From Ariolimax columbianus (Eukaryota > Mollusca > Gastropoda > Stylommatophora > Arionidae): 64,000 bases of DNA. Below, one piece after another: positions 40,691-52,859 of this stretch; positions within the stretch are counted from its first letter, which is position 1; every line of letters starts with the position of its first letter. The stretch lies in the NCBI GenBank assembly GCA_036924085.1, contig JAVGWX010000005.1, forward strand, positions 92,635,764 to 92,699,763. The letters run 5' to 3'. The notes under the pieces are model-generated. The model was not told where the DNA came from. It searched no databases and saw nothing but the letters and a program-made list of their open reading frames with translations. A program made the translations under genes and the position numbers.

Positions 40691-43639
40691 GACTGTAGTA
40701 GTACCCCGGCTACTCCGCGGCGAGGAAAGCATAAGAACAAAAAGTAGTCAAAGCATTTGTTTTCCCATCCTTCTGAGACTGCGTTATTAACCCTTGTATC
40801 GTCCGCATCTTTTTCTTCTTTGCTTTTTTTATGTTTTCTCTTTGATTTTTACATCGTCAGACGAGTTCCGGCAGATTTGAGTTTAGCGCTAAGTTATTTG
40901 GCCAGTGAGTCTTCATCAACACAGGCTAGTGCTGTTAAACATTGTCAAACTCAAACTGTTGTTCTACCCTAGGTAGGCGTTCGACCAACGTGTAGGGTTG
41001 AACGTGCGAAACCCTTGAGCCGGAGTGTCTTCTGTCGGTCAGGAATTTATTTAAATTCAGCGGGCTATTCCACAAACTGTTAGATATCAGTATAGCGAGA
41101 TATGAAAATATGTGGGTTTGAGAGTCTTCTACCATATGATGGAGCACATGCCCAAGAATGCATTCCGTTTACCATAACCAGCGTTTAAGGAATCCTGAAG
41201 CCAGTTGTAGGTAGTTCTGTTCATTCAAGAACAGCTTCTTCATGGTGAGGTTGCTAACCTTAGTCGTCTATTGGGACATCCGAGAAGAAAACAACGACCT
41301 TATTAAGTTTAACCAAAGACCCATTCGGCGTGGAGGCGAGTATGTTCAGGAAGAATCAGCAGGTCTACTGGGCGACGAAGATGTTGATCTTCTGTTGTGC
41401 CAAACAAATCTAACTGTCGAGGTTGTCTAAACAGCTCGTATCGATCGTTCTTCTTCTTCTTCTTCTTCTTCATCGTACGCTGTTTACAGCTATATTTACG
41501 TTGCACTGTTTTATTTTGTTAAGCCTGTGGCTCAGTGCATCCGATTTCAACAGGCGTTTCTGTAGGGTTACCCTCCTTAGCCTTTGGCTGTCCCCAGCCT
41601 AGCTGCAAGGCGGCAGTTGTTTTTGGTCAGAGTTGTCTCTCTTAGGAAGTTGTCTTGCAGGACTATCGAGTCTTCCCTACTCGTGTCTATAGGGTTTGGC
41701 AATGATATGATGGACTATGTACTAGTTTGTACTATCCCGGAAGAGAGGCAGCCCAGTGTGACTGTGTCCCAGGATCGTCACGTCCTGCCAGAAACGTAGC
41801 ATATGCATGTGAGTGGGGTATCTCTTTGGTATCGATCGTTCGATAACTACTGCTATGTTCATCTTGCCCCCTTTCCCCCTCCCCCTGTAAAGCATTTAGC
41901 TAACTAAATATAAAAATGCCACAATTGCCATGACATTGGCCTTATAAAGGTAGGACCATGAGTTATAGATTCTTCTGCCGTACAAGAGTTTAACTAAATT
42001 TAAGTGGGTGTTCCCAACGTGTGTTAACGTCAAGTGATAGATTAGCATGGAGAGTCTTCTGCGCTTCTCCACGCACTGCAGTCGGTCGTAAGTAGATGAA
42101 CAATTTGATTTTGAGAGACTTTTGTTTAGGAGAGTTTATCCGTGCAAGTTTACTAGTAAACTCATCATGAAAGCCAATGCTATTGAAACTGTCACTTCGT
42201 GTCCGATATAGAAATCCTCTCAGGGGATCAGCTGTTATGTTAGCCTTGGGCTATACTGATTCAAATAGGGCCAAAAGGTCAAGCTGAGAAGCCCTAGAAG
42301 ATCTCAATCCTCATTTCTCTGGGCCATGTAGATGTTTTCTTCAGTCCCCATATGTTGATGGTGATGACAATGGCTTGTGGTATTTGTTTTCTTCTACAAT
42401 TCTTCACAGTGATAAGTTGGGCAGAGGATGATGATTGTGAGAAGCGTGGAACCTCATATTGGTAAAGGTTTATTTGGTTATATCATTACGTGGGACACAT
42501 CATTCATTACTCTGTATCCCGACCACCTAAACATACCTACAAATTATCACTCCGCCATCTCAGTTGTAAAGTCTTCTAATCTAGACATCTTCAACAAATC
42601 CGTAAAGAAACAACCGTTTCACAAGGCAAATCATTGTCAGCTCTGAGGTCCACGAACGTCAAAAACAAATGTCTAACAGGCAAATAAAATGTACAAGTAA
42701 ACTCATGAGCCTAAACAAAGAAGCCACGATATCATTTTTTAATCAACCTTCACAAAAAATAAAAACCTGAGCAAAGAAAGGAAATGTTTGCATAAACTCT
42801 TTGCACACACATTATAATCTGGTATTGTGTCCGATTGCATTACTGTTTTCTTTCTGTATGTCGTCCTCTCTTATGACAATCTTTTATTGCTGATACGTTA
42901 ATTTTCGCTACAACAACTTGACTGGTCTCTCCTCTTCTACCATGGAATGTACATGTTTGTTTATTGTTGTTGATTGTAACTTATAGTTTCTTGATGATGA
43001 GGTAGCTGGCCCAATGCCCAGCCCTCATTAGTCGTATCTCACAACGTGCATAGACGATTACAATGTTAGTTATTATCGTCTCTTTCAGGACCTGGTCATA
43101 TACGAGTTGGTCCCATTAAGCAGCTGTTTATGTTAAAATTGTTGACTTTAGAGGGTTGTATGAAAGTAAATGACACGTTTCTGATAATTAGACGACAATC
43201 AAGTATAGAAAAGACAGCGTTGGAAGTAAGCTAAGCATCGGACAAAGCCTATCTTGTTGTCCCATCAAGGATAAAGATAGCGGGAGTTGTACACATTGAT
43301 ATCGGGTTTCGTGGGCGATGTGACAACTAATCCCATCTAATCTACTCCACCTGAGGATTGATGCCTGGGGTTGCCAATCAGTGTTAAAAAGCATATAATA
43401 ACTGATCTATATATAGAGCTATCTGCAGTTTGAGGAAATTGTTCTATAATTTAACAAACATTGACAAATTAAAAGTTTGTCACGGCTTTATGAATTCTTT
43501 CAAGAGGGTGCAATTTGTGACAATTATGTCATGATCACGTGGTCCTGATCTTGTCAGAGTGGCCATCTTGACTTATGTGACCCTTATAGTTATAACGAAA
43601 AAAGAGACTAACGTCTGTTCAGGCAAAACACATTTCTCA
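40691..43639. other. Longest stretch without a named feature; (TTC)n at 41443-41472
   Basis: No clear gene. The minus strand near 41345-41390 reads VDLLILPEHTRLHAEWVFG, which faintly recalls a 'DLLIGxDHxxLH' protease-region motif of BEL/Pao elements, but no flanking domain supports it. A decayed GTTGCTAACC (family F core) is at 41248. Small open frames of 60-72 codons have no motifs. Confidence 0.3.
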
Positions 43640-43885
43640 AACATGTTTGTCAGGGCCAGGTAAACGTACTGTCCAGGACTATCACGTCACTTTCAGGCAT
43701 GTCTCCCTAGAAGCTGGCGGTTGTCATGGCAGCCTGGCTTACGAGGTGTAGTGAGCGACACGAAGATGAAGCCAATCATAGCGCAAGCATCTGGAGGACT
43801 CCGATTCACCTTCATCAGCACGATTATGCAACTCATATCTTAACGCCCCTTTCAGGGCGCATATAAAATAGATCCTTATTTTGAA
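43640..43885. mobile_element. Interspersed family E, copy 2, array-flanked
   Basis: Aligned block by block with 1866-2155: GTCAGGxCCAGGTAAACGTAC, GTCATGGCAGCCTGGCT, GCGACACGAAGATGAAGCCA, CTGGAGGACTCCG, ATCTTAACGCCCCTTTCAGG, then AACAACAACA. CGCCCCTTTCAGGGCG is a near-perfect palindrome about 35 bp before the right end. The 16-bp array starts immediately after the terminal AACAACAACA. Confidence 0.7.
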
Positions 43886-43892
43886 CAACAAC

Positions 43893-44292
43893 AACATAGT
43901 CATAGAACAATATAGTCATATAACAAGATAGTCATATAACAACATAGTCATATAACAACATAGTCATATAACAATATAGTCATATAAAAACATAGTCATA
44001 TAACAACATAGTCATATAACAACATAGTCATAGAACAATATAGTCAAATAACAACATAGTCATATAACAACATAGTCATATAACAACATAGTCATATAAC
44101 AACATGGTCATATAACAACATAGTCATATAACAACATGGTCATATAACAACATAGTCATAGAACAATATAGTCATATAACAACATAGTCATATAACAACA
44201 TAGTCATATAAAACATAGTCATATAACAACATAGTTATATAACAACATGGTCATATAACAACATAGTCGTATAACAACATAGTCATATAACT
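43893..44292. repeat. 16-bp array, about 25 copies
   Basis: TAGTCATATAACAACA repeats at 16 bp with a few substitutions (GATAGTC, AGAACAAT). The AACAACA part equals the last bases of family E, as if the array grew from its end. Confidence 0.95.
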
Positions 44293-44446
44293 TGGCTTCG
44301 AGCGTTTATCCTTGCGGTCTTCAGATACTTGAGCTAAGTCTATTCCGCCTTCTGTGATTCAACGCGTCTATGTGCCAAACTCATTCCAGTTTTGAGTGAG
44401 GCACTCTGACTTTGGGTGCACCTCTCAGCCTCCCCGTCAGGCAACC

Positions 44447-44535
44447 TGACTTTCGATGCACCTCCCACCCTGACATTCGATGCACTTCCCACCCTGACAT
44501 TCGATGCACCTCCCACCCTGAATTTTAATTCACCT
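44447..44535. repeat. 24-bp array, 4 copies
   Basis: CCTGACATTCGATGCACCTC plus CCAC with a 24-bp period. Confidence 0.9.
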
Positions 44536-44804
44536 CTCTGCCTCCCATCGCTCTTCACAAGACAGGTTAATATGAGCCAACAATTTACTTGGGAGGTCAG
44601 ATATCAAAGGTCAAAGTTTATATAACAATATTTCGGCATGTGATGCCAACTTCTTTACTGTTATTGACATGCTGTTACTCCTTTTCTTTCGCTTGTTCTT
44701 CTTCGTTTTAATATCTGTTCGTCTTCTTCATTCTGTTCTTTTCTTCCCACTACTCTTCCTTCTTTTGTTTCATGCTTTTATCCATTTTCTGTTATTTCTA
44801 CTTC

Positions 44805-44888
44805 TCGTAAGGCGTAGGCAGAAGAAGTAAGGTGTAGGCAGAAGAAGTAAGGCGTAGGCAGAAGAAGTAAGGCGTAGGCAGAAGAATA
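44805..44888. repeat. 20-bp array, 4 copies
   Basis: GTAAGGCGTAGGCAGAAGAA repeated. It ends exactly where the RNase H remnant begins. Confidence 0.95.
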
Positions 44889-45375
44889 AGTGGTTGTTTT
44901 CACAGATGCTTTTTCAGTGTTAATAGCCCTCACGAACAAGCACACAAAAGGACTCGGCGCCCTAGCAGACTCGCTTGAACATTTGACCCAGTGTAACAAA
45001 AGAAGCACAGTCCAGTGGATGCCAGCCAACTGCAACACTCCAGGCAACGAACAAGCAGACGTGCCAAAGTGAGAGGAATACTGCGGCAAAGCGACGCAGC
45101 AAGCAGCATATGACGAGACAAAAGAAATTATCAAGGTCACTTACAGATTAAAATGGAAAAGTTACCTTTATGAATTCCACCTGCCACCAACTGTTTAAAC
45201 AGGATCATAAGACAATGAAATGAGATGTCATCTTTAAAAATGTCAAGATTGGCACTACAGATCGTTGTATCAGTGGCCCAGCGTCCATGCCAGCGGAACA
45301 CTTATTGCAGTATTGCTCATCATACACTGGTGAAAAAAGTAGCCAGTGGCAACAACCAACGTTCTTCCATTAAAA
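44889..45375 (+). mobile_element. LINE RNase H plus zinc-knuckle remnant (I-like)
   Basis: VVFTDAFSVLIALTNKHTKG holds the conserved TDxxSVLxAL block. STVQWMPANCNTPGNEQADV matches 'VxLQWIPAHCGxxGNExAD' with the catalytic His changed to Asn. A stop follows, then YDETKEIIKVTYRLKW. In a shifted frame KIGTTDRCISGPA and AEHLLQYCSSYTG give the C-terminal knuckle region. RT is absent on the left, where the 20-bp array starts. Confidence 0.85.
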
Positions 45376-45479
45376 AAACTGCACGGAAGTATACTTACAT
45401 AGCTTTGATCTGATTGCTGTCTTTGTTAGAGTCATGGAAGTCAGTTTGAAGATAAGCGAAGGAGAATATTTCTATTTCT

Positions 45480-45835
45480 TCCTGTCTTTCTTCTTTTTGT
45501 CCTGTTATTCTTCTTCTTCGTTCTAGTATAATTTTATTTGAATCTATGTCTTCATTTTTTCTGTTCTTAGTTTCTACTCTCCTTCTCTATCTTCTTATTA
45601 TTCTTTTTTATTGTATCTCAACTTCATTTTCGTTTGTATTTATGCTTCTTTCAATTTTCACTTTCTTCTTCGAATTCTAATTTTTCTTCTTCATCTTTAT
45701 CTTCTTCTTCTTTTTCTTCTTCTTCTCCTTCTTTCTTCCACTTCATCTCCTACTTCGTTGCGTTTCTTTTCTTCTGTTGCGTCTATAGCTTCTTTCTTTC
45801 TTTTTTTTTCTCCCTCATTTCATCTTATCCGTAAT
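45480..45835. repeat. TTC-rich polypyrimidine region
   Basis: TTCTTCTTCATCTTTATCTT-type sequence for 350 bp. Phe/Ser/Leu-rich frames are compositional. Confidence 0.85.
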
Positions 45836-46554
45836 CTATGTTGTTTTATTATTTCATAACGTCATTTTTTTAACTCTAAACTGATGAAGATCTTTCTGAC
45901 CTTTGTCGCACCTCTTCTACCGACATCATTGTATATTCTTGCAATCGATAGTGCAAACAGGTGGTTGCCTAATATTCCTTTGCATGATGACTTTCGTGCA
46001 GTCTGCTGTTGTGTAGGAAATAAATTATCTATAGATTGAATGTCTGGACATCTGCCATATATGTCAATTTTGTGGCAAATTATGGACACCGCATTTCCTG
46101 CCTTACTTGTCATGCATAGGACCAGCGATGTCTACCCCAACCCCCAGCAGACCTGAACCTTGAGAGACTAACTAAAATCCAGGTCTCTACCTTAGGCCGG
46201 GAACTGTTAAATCACTTTCGATTCGAGCAGCACATGCCGACGCATTGTCGTCTGAAACTACTCACCAACACTCGGGGCTCGCTCGCTACATTGCAAATGT
46301 AAACTTCGCGCTGAGAAACTTCCCGTGTGATTCAGGGACTAAGAATGTCCTGTGCTTCATTTCGTGAAAAATTGTGGAATGATTCATATTCAAGTTCATA
46401 TTTTGGATAAGATTCGAAATGAATTTATGGAGACGTTCTTATATTACTTCTTTCGCATTCTCGTTCCTTGTGAAAGTATAGGGTAGCCGCAACAGATGGG
46501 CGCCTCACAGGAAGCCTGTTTTTGAGCACTTGGTACTGGTGGTTTCAATGGCAA
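45836..46554. other. No recognised feature
   Basis: Nothing supportable. Confidence 0.3.
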
Positions 46555-46685
46555 TGATTTTACATCATGATGTTGCTAGCCTCATGCACTATCTTCTGTA
46601 GTCGCCTTATTGCAAACGTGCTTGGGTGGATACAGTGGCACTATTCTTTCCATCCCGTACCACTCAGTAAATGGAGATGTTAAAA
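46555..46685. repeat. Interspersed family F, reference copy
   Basis: ACATCATGATGTTGCTAGCC, TCATGCACTATCTTCTGTAG, TCGCCTTATTGCAAACGTGC, TTGGGTGGATACAGTGGCAC and ACTCAGTAAATGGAG. Compare 23595, 62715, 950 (same orientation) and 20600, 40590, 57975 (core in opposite orientation). Confidence 0.6.
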
Positions 46686-46929
46686 AACAAATATATTGGT
46701 GTTATCCAAATTTCAATGATAACAATTAGATGCATTTTTAGTGACTAAGTATGTCTACAAATTATTTGTGATATACACATAACGTTAGCTAAGTTATTGC
46801 TAAAATTGTGAGAAATCAGTGAGCCGTACATTTCTAATCTAATTTCAGCATTTGTTGAGTTTTATATGAATTATCTACACATAACTTTATTTTGTTGTTG
46901 TTATTCATCAAAAAAAAGTTGTTTTTTTA

Positions 46930-47365
46930 TCAAAATATGTCCAAGCCAAACGTTTATTTATGTGTTGAGTTATTTATCAAAAATATCCAAGTCTAACGGC
47001 TATTTATTTGATGAGTTTTTTATCAAAAATATGAAAGTCTAACGGCTATTTATTTGTTGAGTTATTTATCAAAAATATCCAAGTCTAACGGCTATTTATT
47101 TGTTGAGTTATTTGTCAAAAATATCCAAGTCTAACGGCTATTTATTTGTTGAGTTATTTATAAAAAATATATAATCCTATCGTTCTTTAATTAATGTTTG
47201 AAAAATTGTTTATCAAAATATCCCAGTCAAATCTGATTAAAATGTTGAGTCATTTATAAAGTTACTTGGCTCAAAAAAATTCTTTTTTTTTGTGGCGTTA
47301 TTTAACAGGTAAATAACCACACGTTATTATTTGTTTGTTGCGTTATCATTTTCCAGCTCTAACGT
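46930..47365. repeat. 46-bp array, 4 good and several decayed copies
   Basis: TATTTATTTGTTGAGTTATT, then TATCAAAAATATCCAAGTCT, then AACGGC. Good copies at 46950-47165, decayed on both sides. Confidence 0.9.
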
Positions 47366-47559
47366 TATTTATATATCTGATGCAGTATGTTTCGTATGTG
47401 TTGTATTCGTCTTGTCAGGAATTTGATTCTTAGTCTTCTTCTGTCCCATCTGGGAAACTCGTCAGCCATACTTGTATTTCTTTTTGTCATAGTACTAAGA
47501 CATGTCTGTCGAGTCAGACAACTACTTCCATACATGTATGAGCTACTCGCCATCTGCGC

Positions 47560-48300
47560 GAGCCACTCCACTGACTTGTGTGAGCCACTCCACTGACTGT
47601 GTGAGTCACTCCACTGACTTGTGTGAGCCAATCCACTGACTGTGTGAGCTACTCCACTGGCCTATGTGAGCTACTCCACTGACCTATGTGAGCTACTCCA
47701 CTGGCCTATGTGAGCTACTCCGCTGACCTATTTGAGCTACTCCACTGGCCTATGTGAGCTAATCCACTGGCCTATGTGAGCTACTCCACTTACCTATGTG
47801 AGCTACTCCACTGACCTATGTGAGCTACTCCACTGACCTGTGTGAGCTTCTCCACTGATCTGTGTGAGCCACTCCACTCACTTGTGTGAGCTCCTCCACT
47901 GGCCTATGTGAGCTACTCCACTGGCCTGTGTCAGCTAATCCATTGACTGAGTTACTCAACTGGCCTGTGTGAGCCACTCCACTGATCTGTGTGAGCTATT
48001 CCACTGGACTGTGTGAGCTACTCCACTGGCCTGTGTGAGCTACTCCACTGGCCTTTGTGAGCTACTCCACTGGCCTGTGTGAGCTACTCCACTGACCTGT
48101 GTGAGCTACTCCACTGGCCTATGTCAGCTAATCCACTGGCTGAGCTACTCCACTGGCATGTGTGAGCCACTCCACTGGCTTATGTGAGCCACTCCACTGA
48201 TCTGTGTGCGGCTACTCCACTGACTGGGCTACTCCACTGGCCTGTGTTAACCAATCCACTCACTTGTGTGAGCTACTCTACTGACTTTTATTAGAGTTGA
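47560..48300. repeat. 21-bp array, about 35 copies
   Basis: TGTGAGCTACTCCACTGGCC plus T with a 21-bp period. Variants (GACCTA, GGCCTA, CACTTG) and a few units of 16 bp occur. Well conserved in the middle. Confidence 0.95.
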
Positions 48301-48424
48301 AATGTGCAATAATAGTATTATAAATAATGTTTTTACTTATCTAGAAATGTGTATTTTAAACCTTTCATAACGGGGTTAACTCTTATTGGTTTTTTTCAAC
48401 GGGAGAGTTTGTGAAGCTGCGGAA

Positions 48425-48590
48425 TAAAGGCCGTTTACCTCTACAGTCACCAATCACTATACAAGCTAGGTTTTTATGTTACCACCGATAGAAGAAAGCG
48501 TATGCCATACCGAGGGTTTGAACAGATGTCCTCCTGATCAAAGATCTGCATGCACACAATTCGATTAGCAACTCCTGTGTGTGTAATACT
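48425..48590 (-). mobile_element. SINE family B
   Basis: AATAAAGGCCGTTTACCTCT, ACAGTCACC, TAGGTTTTTATGTTACCACC, GATAGAAGAAAGCG, GCCATACCGAGGGTTTGAAC. The reverse complement GTTCAAACCC is the B box, and ATGTCCTCCTGATCAAAGAT is the anticodon-side sequence. Confidence 0.75.
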
Positions 48591-48727
48591 ATGCGAAAAG
48601 ATTGCCTTCTTCCTTAAATCTGTTTACTCCAGTCCTTGATGAAGACCATTATTGCTCGAAACGTCTGTTATTGTATGTTTCAGTAATACACAGAGCAACC
48701 TTACATATTTCTCTGTTCTCCTATTGT

Positions 48728-48758
48728 CGTTTTTTTTTTTTTTGGGGGGGGGGGGGGT
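48728..48758. repeat. Poly-T / poly-G junction
   Basis: About 14 T followed by about 14 G. Confidence 0.95.
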
Positions 48759-48814
48759 TTCTGCAATATTCGCCATTGACGTCTAGCTTTGTTGCGCCTC
48801 CTCCCCATAGAAAC

Positions 48815-49085
48815 TCGTCTGAGTGGTAGTGTGGTTACACCAGTTACTTGCTCTTCTCTTTCTCTTTGTTTCTCTCTCTCCCTCTCTTTCTTTCTCTCTG
48901 CCTGTCTCTCATATTTAAACAATATACAGTTCCAGGTTACATACCGTTACAGTCAACTCAACTGAATATGGGAACTTAACTGCAATGCTGCGAGAAAAAT
49001 AACATGTTACCCATGTCAACAATAAACTGAGACCTCGTGCAATGGTCTCAAACACTTCATCCCCAACGACGTCATCTGTTGTTAT
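48815..49085 (+). mobile_element. SINE family A with a CT-rich expansion inside the head
   Basis: GAGTGGTAGTGTGG (A-box-like) and TTACTTGCTCTTCTC are followed by 60 bp of CTCTCTTT. Then AGTCAACTCAACTGAATATG, GGAACTTAAC, GGTCTCAAACACTTCATCCC complete the family A order. Confidence 0.6.
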
Positions 49086-49094
49086 ACACCTGTT

Positions 49095-49170
49095 TCATTT
49101 TATTTTGAATCGACATCACTGAACTACAAGGCGGGCTCTCTGGTGTCCGGTCTTTTCAGCGAATGGTTTA
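49095..49170 (-). mobile_element. LINE (I-like) 3' end, copy 3, short
   Basis: TTTTGAATCGACATCACTGA, ACTACAAGGCGGGC and TTTTCAGCGAATGGT align with 32230-32250 and 32515-32535. This copy holds the segment that is a ten-copy array at 32.2 kb only once. Confidence 0.7.
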
Positions 49171-49309
49171 AGGTATTGCTGCTGATAGTTTTTGTAGACA
49201 ACACGATGAAAGCAGTAACTGGTGGTGGGGTGGGGCTACCTTTTTATCATATAACATCTAATAACACACAGACAAACGTAATATTTTAAGATGTGCGCAT
49301 ATAAGAGAA

Positions 49310-49402
49310 GCGGGTAGTCGAGGGGCTTCGATACTAGACTTCATGCAATGGAGATACTGGTTCAAAACCTCAAAAATGTATGCATTTTTGTCTATCAAAT
49401 TC
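49310..49402 (+). mobile_element. tRNA-like SINE head (family H type)
   Basis: GGTAGTCGAGGGGCTTCGAT (A-box-like), TAGACTTCATGCAATGGAG, ATACTGGTTCAAAACCTC (B-box-like). The tail is not recognised. Confidence 0.55.
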
Positions 49403-49844
49403 TGAACCTTTAAAACTTCGAAATGGTGTGAGATTTGTGTCTGTGTAAGGTGAGGTCTGAATAAGGTGAGGCATCTAAATCTGAACCTTGAAAATGTTTA
49501 ACTCTCCATGAAGTCCAGGTCTTCAACAAATACATGACAGGTCCTTCTGCCCTCCATTGATATCTTTCTGGTTCTTTCCAACATTCACGCATTAGTGGTC
49601 ATTTCTATTTCTCTATTCTGGGTAAGCATCCATTTATGAAAGCCTGTACCCTTTTTCGTTGTTGTTGTTGTTCTCAAAGCTGCAGAGTAATACGGAAATT
49701 ACATTGAAGTAGAAGATTTCGAAAATTGCATTGGAATAGAAGATTTAGAATTTTGTTTTGGACTTGATGTTTTTTTTGGTTTCTAAAAGTTGCCATAAAA
49801 CCCCATCTCGTTGTTAGTAATTTGATATCTATTTGAGGGTGAGG
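49403..49844. other. No recognised feature
   Basis: GAAGATTTCGAAAATTGCAT and GAAGATTTAGAATTTTG at 49710-49760 form a short direct repeat. Nothing else. Confidence 0.3.
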
Positions 49845-49925
49845 GGAAGGGTGGAGTACAATATAAGCCTACCCTGCACACTACATGGCAGCTAAAGAAG
49901 CAATTAGCCTTTATTCTTCAACAGC
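49845..49925 (+). mobile_element. SINE family B body
   Basis: AAGCCTACCCTGCACACTAC, ATGGCAGCTAAAG, AGCAATTAGCCTTTATTC is the reverse complement of the AATAAAGG...GCAGTCGCC...GTGCAGGCT order. Confidence 0.55.
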
Positions 49926-50384
49926 ATACATTCTCCCATCAATGAGAACCACGTGATAGTTGTATACAGTATATCAGAAGCCAAGGTCCAGACCGGAACC
50001 AGACAATCGGAAGATAGCACATGGAATAAAATGCCATTTCTCCGTCAAACCTCAAATAGTGAAGGGTAGAACAGGATTAGAACAGGAGAGTAGTGCTTAT
50101 TTAGTTGGTTAATTTGTAAGAGTTCTTTCTGGTTTTTCTGAGTTCTAAGTTGTTCTGTTTTGACTACTTGTGTGTGGTAACGGGTTTGCAGTAGTCATTG
50201 TATTGGGGGTACTGAATAAGGTGAGGCACAGTCTTCCTGGATGTAGTACATTGCAAGGCGTCTCAATAGGCTCGCCAATATGGGGATTATAGTTTCCATT
50301 CCCATCGTGTTGATAACGCTACCTTTCCCAGCAGCATGACCTTGGGCTCTCATTATGTTTCACCTAACCAGGACGTTAGCGTTC
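49926..50384. other. No recognised feature
   Basis: Nothing supportable. Confidence 0.3.
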
Positions 50385-50458
50385 GAGTGTGTGTGTGTGT
50401 GTGTGTGTGCATTTGTGCGTGCGTGTGTGTGTATGTGTGTGTGTTTATGTGTAGGTGC
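50385..50458. repeat. (GT)n microsatellite
   Basis: GTGTGTGTGTGTGTGTGTGT with CAT and CGT interruptions. Confidence 0.95.
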
Positions 50459-51899
50459 ATGAATAAATGACTCAAGTTACATCCGAGTTGAATAGGATAG
50501 GACCACTGTAACCTTCCAAGATTTTCTATAATAGTCGATTGAAATAGGGTATACCATGGGACACAAACCTCCCCAGATAAAACAATTGCTATAGAAGGCA
50601 TCATTTCTTGAAATGCTTGGATAGATTGCACCCTTCAAAGGGGACAACTGCAACTGTGTTCCTATGCTTCACTTGAAGCGCATAGACGGATCAAACATCA
50701 TTAAACAGGCAACATTATATCTATGGAACGTGTATTTTGTGACGAATTATCCACATTGTCACTGTTCGCTATCAGTTTTGTATTTCTCTTTACTTTCCAA
50801 CAAACTTCATCTGTCAGAAGACATGTCAGTATTGATTGAAATCAAATTGTTTCTGCCAGAGCGCCGCTAGCATCTTCTACCACTTGTATTAAGTGCGTAC
50901 ATACAATTTTCATGTGAATTTACCACTATTATCATTTATATTGCCCTGTCTTTTTCTGTGAGTTACATAGTCTTAATCTACTGTTAGATGATGGAACAGT
51001 CCGATTGCGTTTAGAAGCTTTGGATTAGATTTACACAAGACATTCGTGTGATTTACTGATGGTAGACAGACGCTTGGAGCAGTAATAGTAGTCAGAGACT
51101 GTGTTGTGATATGTAGTCGTGGCCGTACCGGCTATGTTATAAACTATTTCTGAATGGGAGAAGCAGTTCGAAACACTGGAACATCTCACAGAGCATTTGT
51201 TCGTCCCATAAGCAACAATATGGCTGGTAAAACTGCCACTTGGGAATTCGGTTAAGGTAAGACTTTTCTCAATAATTCCCTTCCTTGTTTGTTTCTCTAG
51301 CAGTAATGACTTTGTTATTTATATGTAAGTATTTGTATGAATGAGATGTCCTTATTTCCAGAACTCTTTCTCTACGAGCATTTTAACTTTTAAAATCATT
51401 TTATTGCGTGTTTGTATTATTTCTTTAGTTGTCTACATATTGTTTCGTGTTCGCAATCGCCTAAAACAAATACATCTCATTGGTTTCCTCATTTAAACAC
51501 GAATGTCTTCAATTCACCACATATTACGTCTGCTAACAATATTAGTATGTATTTAACTCTTGTCATCGCCATTATGTGTTTCATGTGTATGTATTTAATT
51601 CATTGCGGATTTCCAAGAGGAACACGATTTAGAGTGGTTAGAGTAGGGATCGTATTGTCTAGAAGGGTTTCATGTACGGTTTTTAATGAAATCAAATATA
51701 TTTTCCTGCACATTATGCGACAACTGACTAAACAAGTTACCTTTTCCCTCAGACCTTTCTCTGGCATGAATTAAACAAAGCATTTAGGCAATTTACAAAA
51801 AGAAATAAAATGTATTTTTCCACTTAATGCATAAACGTGTTGAATCGCTTTGCGTGTAATCTGTTTTTATAGTTTGTAATATATTCTTGTGATGCCCAT
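50459..51899. other. No recognised feature
   Basis: AT-rich. A 120-codon frame (51412-51774) has no motif. Confidence 0.3.
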
Positions 51900-52335
51900 T
51901 TTTTTAATTTTTTGGGTAGATTTTCTTATTAGTTCGTCACATTTTTTATTTTTTTTTATTTATTCATTAGGTCCGTCACACATTACGAGTTTAGTTTTCT
52001 TATTGTATTTATCACATTTTCTTGCGTGCGTTTTTTGTTTTTGTTGCTAAATAGGTTTCTTACATATTATTTTGTTTTTTCTTGTATTCAATTTTTAAGT
52101 TCGTCACATTTATATTTTGCACTTTATTTTTTTGCTAAATAGGTTCGTCACATGTTATTTGTTTGTTATTGTTTGTTTTTTTCCGTTCATATATTGATTA
52201 GATTGGCTAGAAATGATTTAGTATGCATTTTATTTATTTATTCAGTTCGTTACATGTTATTTTATGTTATATTTTATTTATTAATTCAATGTGTTTTTCA
52301 CATTTCATTTGATTACTTTTGGTATTTATTTCTTG
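51900..52335. repeat. AT-rich degenerate array with a GTTCGTCACAT core
   Basis: TTCGTCACATTTTTTATTTT, GGTCCGTCACACATTA, AGTTCGTCACATTTAT, GGTTCGTCACATGTTATT and AGTTCGTTACATGTTATT occur at irregular spacing of about 50-70 bp, in some cases preceded by GCTAAATAG. An old array. Confidence 0.7.
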
Positions 52336-52859
52336 AACGTTCAACGTTCTTTGCCTTTATATCTTTTTTATATATTGTTGGGGATTTTACCTCATTATGT
52401 TTGACTATAAATTTTGTCCATAAGAAAATCTGGCATTATTTAAACTGTGTGTTTGATTATTGAGTCCATTGTGTTTTTGTTTGGCATATCATATTTACGT
52501 TCAGCTAATGACTTGACTTGAGTTATTAGCTGCTTTTCGGACTTGACTTAACTTATTAGTTCATTTTCTAATATATTGTATAGAGTCACTTCCTCTTTCT
52601 TGCGGCTTTTAGTTTCTGCAGTCTCCAAACCCACCTGCGTCTCTTTTTACAAGTTCTAGCAGGTTTCAGCGCTTCTAATCTTTGCTTTGCTATCTGTCCT
52701 CTACAACTAACCGTTCAGTTAATCCTTTAAATTTTAATTTGTTATGAACTTTATTTATTGATGGTATTTAAATTTTTTAAATTGATAAATTACTTGATTA
52801 CTACTTCACTTGTAAATTAAAGTTACAAATATAAACATTTAGTCCTATTATTACTCTTC
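52336..52859. other. No recognised feature
   Basis: A short duplicated GACTTGACTTGAGTTATTAG/GACTTGACTTAACTTATTAG at 52510-52560. Nothing else. Confidence 0.3.

Noticed and set aside
41309..41435. BEL/Pao or gypsy protease fragment
   Set aside because: Only a single short DLLI...LH resemblance, with no flanking RT, LTR or zinc-knuckle sequence.
43640..43885. Calling family E a Helitron outright
   Set aside because: The palindrome is near the right end, but a CTRR terminus, 5' TC and AT target site were not shown; left as a hypothesis.
44778..45140. 120-codon minus-strand frame
   Set aside because: Shadow of the RNase H remnant on the plus strand, which has the conserved motifs.
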